Positions 56,259 through 64,000 of a DNA stretch of 64,000 nucleotides are shown here, piece by piece. Source of the DNA: Odontesthes bonariensis (lineage: Eukaryota; Chordata; Actinopteri; Atheriniformes; Atherinopsidae). Position 1 is the first letter of the stretch; each line of letters begins with the position of its first letter. Below the pieces are notes generated by a model. The model was not told the DNA's origin. It did no database searches and saw only the letters and a program-made list of their open reading frames with translations. The stretch spans positions 19,378,248 to 19,442,247 of the forward strand of contig NC_134519.1 in NCBI RefSeq assembly GCF_027942865.1. The letters run 5' to 3'. Both the position numbers and the translations under genes were made by a program.

Positions 56259-56396
56259 GATGCATTCGTGGAGCTGTATGACAGACAGAGGGACTCCATC
56301 TTCAGCTGCTACTGGCCCTCCATCAAGACCGCCTTCGGTCTGGCTGCGCTCGGGGCGGCCAGCCTCACCATCGGAGCGTACCTTACGCAAAAGTGA
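56259..56396 (+). CDS. bcl2: Bcl-2 apoptosis regulator, coding exon 2 (residues 181-225)
   Basis: A TCTCTCAG acceptor opens 45 codons and TGA. DAFVELY completes the BH2 motif begun in exon 1 (WIQDNGGW). Residues of about 202-222 (TAFGLAALGAASLTIGAYL) form the C-terminal hydrophobic anchor that inserts into the mitochondrial outer membrane and ER. The tail after it is TQK, where human has GHK. Phase 0 joins cleanly with exon 1. No other exon is needed to give a full-length family member. Confidence 0.95.
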   Translation, partial: DAFVELYDRQRDSIFSCYWPSIKTAFGLAALGAASLTIGAYLTQK

Positions 56397-57204
56397 ACAA
56401 GCTCTGTTCTCTAACAGCTTAACTTTATTTCTCAGCAGCTTCCTCCCTTTTCCTTGTATCTCTTCTTTTTTTTTTCTTCCTCTCGCCTTTTTAAAGATGC
56501 CCCTGACCCCTCAGAGACACCCTTCAGAGCAAACCTGCCTCTCTTCAAAGCCCTTCTCAGAAATCTCCTTCCCTCCTGCCCCCTCATTTCAAAACAGACA
56601 CAAATGAAAACAGCAGAGAGAACCAGAGGCACAGCCCAAAGAGTGAAGGATGTCTGGAAAAGATGCATCTGAGATGTAATCACACTAAGCTGAGTACAAC
56701 TGAGGAGAAACAAGGAATGCATGTCTTTTTTTCTGCCTGCTTCTGTACTAGTTATAGCATGAATGTTGAGTGTTAGTGTAGACGTTGCATGTGTGGGACC
56801 TCTGTTTGGAGGACTTGATGGCGGGCGGGGGTGTGAAGATGATTGCGATGGAGAGGAAACGGCTGCAGCCCCACCCCTGCTTGTTAGGGTGAAGGACCCC
56901 GTTTGAACTGTAGACTCCAGTTACCTCCCTACAGCCGTCCTTCAAAGCACTTCCGCCACAGAACAGATGCTCAGAATGTATAATGGAAACAGCTCACTAC
57001 AACCAGCGCAGCGTGTGTCTACTGTTTTCACTCCTCAGACAGCTCCGGTGAACTCTGAACACATTGCACCATTGTACTCTCCTGGCCTGTAATGGAGGAC
57101 TGGACGACTGAGCACAGCTCAGCTTTCTTCTGCAGAGTTTTTAAAGCTCCTGGAGTTTTATGTTGGTTTAGATTTTTCTGGCATGCCAAACCAAGTGGGG
57201 AGGT

Positions 57205-57234
57205 TTGTGTATGTGTGTGTGTGTGTGTGTGTGT
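57205..57234. repeat. (GT)n tract
   Basis: About 14 GT units followed by a T run, in the inferred bcl2 3' UTR. Confidence 0.9.
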
Positions 57235-58535
57235 TTTTTTTTTAAGGAGTAGAAACAGAAACCTTCAGGATATGTTGTTGAATATCCTGAGAGAAATGTG
57301 GAGCGCAGCAAACAGAGAGGATGAGGTAAATACTAGGCCTCTGCAATATAACTGGACAATTTTAAGAGCGCATTCCTCACGCTGTGTAATATGAGGGAGA
57401 CCACCCCTCTGCTGAATTACACCCCAGTAAAAACTCAAACAATCTCGGCTTTTACTGTTAGCACAAAAAAACACTGAGAGCTATCGGTTCTGTCGCAGCT
57501 TCTCTCCTCCTCGCCGAGTCCATTCGTGGTCCGATTGTTTTGGCTCGCCCAGGTCTCAGAGCCCACCCTGTCAACATGTGTCCTCCAGTTGCTTCATTCT
57601 CATAGTGACTCAATAGAGAATCCACCCTGACACAGACAGCTGTGGACGTGGACTGAGAAAACCTTGCGTGGCCACACATGACTGAGTGGTTAGCCCGGCG
57701 GCAGCGTTTCAGTTCAGTCCTGTGTCCTGGAACCTGAGCTGTCCCTTCTCTCCAGTCTGCAAATGCGTCCAACCATTGATTTGTTTCTTTCACCCTGTTT
57801 TATTGATGTTTGTCTTGTGTTACAGTCTGATGGAAAATTTGGAAAAGCAAAAACAGGCTCCAAAACATTTTGTTGTTGTACGGTTCTCTGCAAGTTGGTT
57901 TAAGGAGAGGTGTTTCTTTTATTTCTGTCTTTAAAACTGCTTTGTTGCATGGATGAAAGATTACTGTCTTCACACAATAGATATTCTCAATGTGTACCTG
58001 TATTTATAACAGAACAGACAAGAAGAGAGGAAATTACAACAAAGACGCTGCATTTTTCTATTTATTATGAGGTACCAGATCACAGATTTTTAACAAAACT
58101 TTCACGAAAGATCAGTCACTTTTTTTCCCCTCTTCTATTGAATCACACTGTAACTACATTATTTCCTGGCTGCTATCGTAACAAAGTTTAGAAATTAATT
58201 TCTTTGTCGTTAATATTGGCTTGAGGCTGCTATAATGTCAATTTAACTTTAACTCACAGCTTAAACTGCCACGACTTCACCCTTTAGATCTAGAGCTGGA
58301 AACCAAAGTAAACTCGTATTAATCTTTGATTCTAATGTAGCTTAATGAGAACACACGGAGGGTTTGTGTAGTGTAACTATATCAGCTTAACCTTTTTCAG
58401 CGTTGTGCTCAGATGGTAACTCAGTGCTTTTCTGTAAAATATCAACCTGCCAGACCTAAACCTTGTCTCAGTTGTCATTAGAAAACCACAAGGTTATCAT
58501 TACAACAGCTCACAATGTGTGATATTTCCAATGAC

Positions 58536-58575
58536 GTGTGTGTGTGTGTGTGTGTGAGTGCGCGTGTGTGTGCGT
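58536..58575. repeat. interrupted (GT)n tract
   Basis: GT units with GAGTGCGC interruption, in the inferred bcl2 3' UTR. Confidence 0.85.
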
Positions 58576-58792
58576 GAAAGTGATTCATGTGCAGGAATAG
58601 GAACCGCTTAACAGCAATATACTGTAATTTTTATAATCTCTGTGCATATATGAATGTAGCACTGTTGTTGCTGTACTGTTTTACGTCTATACTCGCAAAC
58701 CTGTAGCACTTAAAAAAAAGAAAAAAAAGTGAATTGTGTTTCTGTTGTTTACTGCTATATCCACAATAAGCTAGCGGGATCATATTGTTCCT

Positions 58793-58798
58793 AATAAA
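58793..58798 (+). terminator. bcl2: bcl2 poly(A) signal
   Basis: AATAAA in CCTAATAAACC, followed within 40 bases by a TGTTGTGTCTG GT-rich element. Confidence 0.65.
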
Positions 58799-58815
58799 CC
58801 AGATTTCTCCAGCAG

Positions 58816-61560
58816 ACGCAGTCCAAGTTCATGTTGTGTCTGCCTCTTGTTGTGCGTTATTGATCCTCAGCCTCGTCTCTGAGCTCGTCAGCGAGTCGGA
58901 AAGAGAATAAGAGATGCTGAGGTGATATGTATCAACTGTGCTCTTTGATTATCTGTTATCTATCACAGCTCTGTGAGTCTGACGTTCTCAACGCGACAGA
59001 CTCCTCATGAAGGGCCTGTGCAGAAGGAGCAGCCGCACCCCGTCAAACATCAAAGATGTCCCCAAACGCTGCTCTTGTCAGCCTCCCTCCTCAGCTCCAA
59101 ATAAGAGTGCAAAAAAAACCAAATGCCCCGCGGCCAGGTTTTGTATACCCCCTGCCTCTTGCTCTGATCACACTTGTCTTCAAAGGCTGCGGCCCTCTCG
59201 CTGCTCAGTGGAATTTGTGCAAATCATGATGCAGTAAAACTAATGTTGAAGGAGTCGAGTGGGTGCAAGAAAATGAGGAGCGAGGAGTGAAATAAAGGCG
59301 GTGAGGGTGGTGTGTACAGATATATCCCCGAGGACACCAACAGCGGAGGAAAGTTCATTTGGACTGAAGCCCCCCCCTCCCGCCCTCAATCCCTCCTCAT
59401 TCTCCCACTCGCCATGCATATAAAATGCATGACACGGTCTGAAGAGGAATTTTAAATCAGGTCCTAGACTTTCAAAAGAGAGTCCAGTGTGGGTGTGGAT
59501 GGTGAGTGTGTGTGTGCACAGAAAAAGAGGAAGATGGGCTGTAGCGGGGAGGAAGGGGGAGGATGGTGAAGCCCCTCTGCCTCTTCTGCTTTAGGGCTAC
59601 AAGGTGTGAAGAAGGCTTTCCCAGAGCTGGGTATCACTGGGGAGATTGGGAGATCAAAGCGGATTGTCTGGAGTTATCCTGCTCTGGTTTTACCCCTCAT
59701 TTCGTAGTCCATCACATCCACACACACAGACTTTATTTAGAGGCAACCTTCACTGTCTTAAAAACTTCCGGTTGATGTCTAGCCATTTCCTTAAATGAAC
59801 TTAAAAAAAAAAAAAAAAGATAAATAAATAATGATTGGAAATCCTTTTCTCCTACTAGGATGTAAATTTTCAATGAGAAAGTGATGGTTCCTCATTATGA
59901 CAGGATGAAATCAACTGTTGGAGCTGATTTTGCTGCTGGAAGTGTGTGTTATAGTGTCACCTTGTGGCTGCAACAAGCCTACGCACAAACAGGCTCCAGA
60001 TTTAATCAACATCACACAACCAAAGCCTGTAAGGAGCCAGTAGTTTAAAAAAAAAAAAAAAAATACTTTCCTCTTCTTCATGCATTGACAGCTGTCTTTA
60101 AAAATAAAGCATGATTCATCAGCAGCGATGGTGTTCGGCTGAAATAAAAACCATCCTTTTCCAAGCACACTCTGGCACGAACGGTTGCCTATCCCTGCTC
60201 GAAAATATCCTCGGGGCAGCATGCCACGAGCAGAAAAAGGCTGCAGGGCTGAGAGCTCAACAGCTTACAGGAGAGTGAGGACCTTGCAGCTGTGCTTGGT
60301 TGGCAAAGTGTTGGCTCCATGTGTGAGACAAGCATCTAAATCTCACATGATATGGTAATCAGCAGGAAAAAAGACTTGGAAAGTGTGTGGGGCGACTGCC
60401 AGCTACAGCTCACTGGCATCAAAAATGTCTTCAAGCTGTTAAAAGTGAGAAAACTCTTAAATCCAGACGTTTGGAAAACACAGCCGGATGCTTTTTTAAC
60501 ATTCAGTGAAGTGAAGCTGATTTGGCTGGAGTGTTTAATGCTAATACAGAAAACTCTGGGACATATTAAGCTAATTTTGATTATACTTGAATTTTGTCTC
60601 CATTAGAGAAACTTTACATGTTCTCTCCATTTGAAGGAAGCAGCTATAGTTTCTCTAGTTTGAGGAAAACTGCTTCCTTTTGCAGGTGTGGAAGTTCCAA
60701 ACTGTCAACTAGCCGCCGCTTATCATGAACTTAAGCCCTTGATTGGAAAATGAGACTTCTCAAAGACATGGATGTGTTTGAATCTGATCCGGAACATGAG
60801 AGCAGACAGCAGAAACCACTACAGCAAATAAAACAACACGTCTTTATATCCCATTCTTTACTTACTAAATGTGTGATGTATTTAGGCTTCCAATAATTTT
60901 TGACCAGCACTGCTGACAAACAAATATACGGATACATATACCTACAAGTTTAGGTTGTGAACTTTTTAAGTTTTGCACCTCAAGCTTGAGGTCATGGCTG
61001 GATTCTTTCTAAAAGCTTAGTTTTCAACACACCGGTGATGAAATGTGTACAGATCAAAGATCCTCAAATGAACTTTTGCAGCGAATCAATTTCTATATCC
61101 ATCGCTCGATATTCTGTACACTTTGGCTAAGTCAGGGTTGCTGGCGTTGGGTGAGAGGCAGGATACCTTGGACTGGTCGCCAGTCCATCACAGAGACCAG
61201 CAACCATGCACCCTTATGTTCGTGCCCTCATTTTTCATTATATCGAAAATCATCTCACTTTCCTGGTTCTCACATTGTGGCAAAAGAATTTTGGTTGCAT
61301 TCATCTGAGGTAGTTGTGTCGTATGTCGTAACATTTCCCCCATTTGTTCGAAGTTTGATGAAAAAAATTGATAGAAAACTGTTGCTACGAATTAAAGCTA
61401 TATAAACAAGTGAAAAGGGTTACTTCAATTTGGAAGAATTTGCAATAACATTATTGCAATATCAGTAGAAAACTCACACACAAACACACATATGTATATA
61501 CATACATATATATACTGATATATCTCAATGAGTAAGTAAACCCCCAAAAAAGTACATTCA
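58816..61560. other. intergenic sequence after bcl2
   Basis: No coding exon is recognised on either strand. Poly-A/T runs occur near 59.8 and 60.05 kb. A fish interspersed-repeat fragment (CTGGTCGCCAGTCCATCACA) lies near 61170. Confidence 0.5.
61130..61215. repeat. fragment of a common fish interspersed repeat
   Basis: GGACTGGTCGCCAGTCCATC followed by ACAGAGACCAGC resembles a repeat seen very often in fish intergenic DNA (from memory). The family is not assigned. Confidence 0.4.
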
Positions 61561-64000
61561 GTGTCTGTTTATTTTTCTGCAGCCAGAAAAATAGAAAAAG
61601 AAAAACAAAGAACATTCATTCTGCTGAAGTGTAGTTTGTCATGCTTGCACGTTTACAGTACATGTTGATTTGATACAAAGTTTCTCCGAACTAGACATTT
61701 TTTGCCACAATATATTTACAAAAATAACATTGAAACTGCAGTCTCTTTAAGCATGTTGACACATTCATAAAAATAAAGCTTTCTGTGATACGAGATGAGT
61801 CCTGCCGATGATCATTAACAAGCCGCTCTACACGTCGGTGAGCATCAAAATGATCGGAAACATCAAAAAACACGTATGAATGTAAATGAATGTAAAATCC
61901 TCCAAAAAGGCTTTTTTTTTTTTTTTTTTTTAAATCTCGTCCTAACATTACAAAAATCCATTCTGAAGTCCGTGACTGAATCACTAAATCATGGAGAGGA
62001 ACTGAACCGCTGCCCCGAGCCGACAGAACCCTTTCCTCGAAGCTCTGCACAACTTTTGCTTCTTTTCAACAGAGACAAGACACAATGGAAATCCTGGATT
62101 TTAATCACAAAGAAGGCAAGAAAATCAAAGCGAATCTCAGGAGTTGAAGGCAAAAATTGCCACGTCTGTTGATGTCAAACATTCGTATTTCAGGAACTTC
62201 TTTAAAATCCCAAATAACTGCTCTTAGTTGACAACCCAAACCCTAGGGGACCACACTGCTGTGTATGTGGGGGGGGGGGCAAGGCACAAATAAAGACTAT
62301 GCACTCTATACTGGTACTGGAAAACGTTCTCTCTACCAATGGCTGTCACTAATTTACTATAGGTGAAGTGTAGCTGTGCTACCAAATCAAATCTGCTCCC
62401 TCTGTGAACGTTCACCTGCAGGTTGATGGCCTTATTCGCTTTAAATTGTGAGTTTATTCAGATGATGGCCGCAGCATTATTGAAACGACACTTTCCCTGG
62501 GAGGGGACTATCATGTTTTTGTGACTTTTTTTTAATGTAATGTGTGAGCATCTGTGTTCAAGCAGAAAATAAATACAGAAAAATCAATCCTCGGTGCAGA
62601 GCTCCACGTCACTCCTCTGCCTCGCTCTTTGGACTTCGGGCCTTTACACATACACATTGCACTGGTGGCAGGCGTCTCTGGGACCTTCAGACTGGCTCCA
62701 CTCAGCCTCACACTCCCCATCTCAACCTTTCTGTTTATTCACTCCCACCATGTGAGCTGATGCAATGCTCTCTCGATCAGTCAGTCAGGTTCTCCTCCTT
62801 ACAGGCATCTGAGGAAGAAAAGAAAATGGCAGGAAACGTTAGAACTGCGCCACCGTCAGATCCGCGATAAATACGCTGTTGAGCAGACGGGAGCTGTATG
62901 GGGCTGATCTGGAGCTTGGAGGATGGGTCGGCGTTCTTCTGAAGTTCTGTCATCACGACCAACACGTCACAGGAAGGAACAACTTCTCGTCCGTTTGTAA
63001 TGTAAAAAAGAATTCTTTAATAATGTGCAATGGCAAAATATACAGTTCCAATTGGCCTCAACATTCATTATTAAAATACTGTTTATATTGACTTTTTTTG
63101 GTTTGTTTTGTTTTCATTTGGGGACGTTGAGGCCAAGATCGAGATGGTCCTCATTGGGACTGTATTTTGCTAGTGTTTTTTTAATTAGATGCCTGTTTGG
63201 TTTTAGTTTACAATCAATCAGTGTATTTCCATGTTCTCTCAAAACCTAGATTGACATATTTCTATTTATCTGAGCATTAATAATCTTATTTTTCCCCTAG
63301 TCGGGCTTCTGCACTTGCAAGGCCACAACTAGGAGAGATAAAAACTCAATAAAAGTAGGGTAAATCCATACACCTTGTGGACATGCAAGCCTAGAATGAA
63401 CTCCCCATTTAAAAAAAAACAAAAAAAAAACTCCACAGCTGTCCTGCAGGGCCTTGTTGAGGCAGTAACAAGCTGTACAGTCTCACTAGGCTGATGTCGA
63501 GTCAATGAACAGATGAAGCTGATATAAACATGTCAATAAATCCTGGGTAGAGTTTGTGAATTCAATGCCTTTGCACTAGGCTCTCCCCAGCACGATGCAA
63601 CTCTGAGAGTTACAACGCGTACAAACAGCAGCCTCTAACGCTGAGAGAAAAAAAAAAAATACATATAGAAATAAATAAATCACTTCAATTGCTCAAACTT
63701 GTTATTTGTTATAAGCGCATCAACACCAAACATGCATCACATCTGAACAGCGCTTGCAACGAGCAAAAATGCAGCTGCATCTGGAACAAGCCAAACATCA
63801 TCCGAGCGTTCAGCCTCCACATGAAACGGGATCGTGATTTACTGCGACAAAGATCCTAAATCTGGCATCACTGCACTTCTACTGAAGCGTGTTTAGGTCA
63901 CTGAATGAGGTTCACAGCTTAAGAGTCCCATTTAAAACAAAAGGAAGCAACCGTAACTTGATCAAAACAACGATGTTCTTTGCTGCAATCTACGAAATCA
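61561..64000 (-). other. possible 3' UTR of a convergent minus-strand gene
   Basis: This is AT-rich sequence without recognisable exons. Read on the minus strand, AATAAA occurs at 61573-61568 and again at other points. In human the next gene beyond BCL2 is PHLPP1, which converges on it, so its 3' UTR would be expected here. I could not identify any PHLPP1 coding sequence, so this is an inference from gene order only. Confidence 0.25.

Larger units (their letters stand above)
56397..58815 (+). other. bcl2: bcl2 3' UTR
   Basis: About 2.4 kb of non-coding, T-rich sequence follows the stop codon. It includes GT tracts at 57205-57234 and 58536-58575 and ends near AATAAA at 58793-58798, the clearest poly(A) signal. 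A long 3' UTR is typical of BCL2. Confidence 0.65.

Noticed and set aside
32303-56396. Calling this gene bcl2l1 (Bcl-xL) instead of bcl2
   Set aside because: FRDGVNWGRIIAFFEFGG, the short Ser-rich loop and the kdsr neighbour fit BCL2, and the C-terminal anchor lacks Bcl-xL features.

Overview
The window is vertebrate nuclear DNA, almost certainly from a ray-finned (teleost) fish. It has intron-split genes with GT-AG junctions, long AT-rich introns, many (CA/TG)n tracts, L2-type LINE and Tc1/hAT/TTAA DNA-transposon remnants, and proteins clearly related to human VPS4B, KDSR, BCL2 and LAMA3. No prokaryotic features, tRNA, rRNA, CRISPR array or viral genes were recognised.

Layout. (1) 1-11573, minus strand: 5' end of a long-form laminin alpha-3 gene (lama3). 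Two coding exons are readable (11310-11573 and 10607-10759). The rest out to base 1 is probably its second intron, carrying two abutting TTAA-type MITEs, an L2 LINE 3' end and a transposon relic. (2) 11574-12829: head-to-head promoter interval. (3) 12830-15231, plus strand: an intact three-exon gene for an 86-residue protein that is only a VPS4-type MIT domain. It is a tandem partial duplicate of the first three vps4b exons and is the most interesting item here. (4) 15919-21331, plus: vps4b, 11 coding exons, 437 aa. (5) 23395-28883, plus: kdsr, 10 coding exons, 359 aa (or 332 aa from an internal Met), with a non-autonomous hAT element in intron 5. (6) 32303-56396, plus: bcl2, two coding exons (180 + 45 aa) split by a 23.4-kb intron holding a Tc1-like element, another 981-bp TIR element, dinucleotide tracts and a promoter-like cluster just after exon 1. 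The bcl2 3'UTR ends near 58.8 kb. (7) 58.8-64 kb: no coding exon recognised; possibly the 3' end of a convergent minus-strand gene.

The genes are not an operon. vps4b encodes the ESCRT-III disassembly ATPase, and the MIT-only neighbour keeps the ESCRT-III tail-binding fold without an ATPase, so it could modulate VPS4 or ESCRT-III. kdsr makes dihydrosphingosine in ceramide synthesis at the ER. bcl2 encodes the anti-apoptotic membrane protein. The vps4b-kdsr-bcl2 order matches the human 18q21 block, as recalled, which supports orthology.

Exon junctions were placed by hand from reading frame, splice consensus and family knowledge. UTR and promoter limits are approximate.
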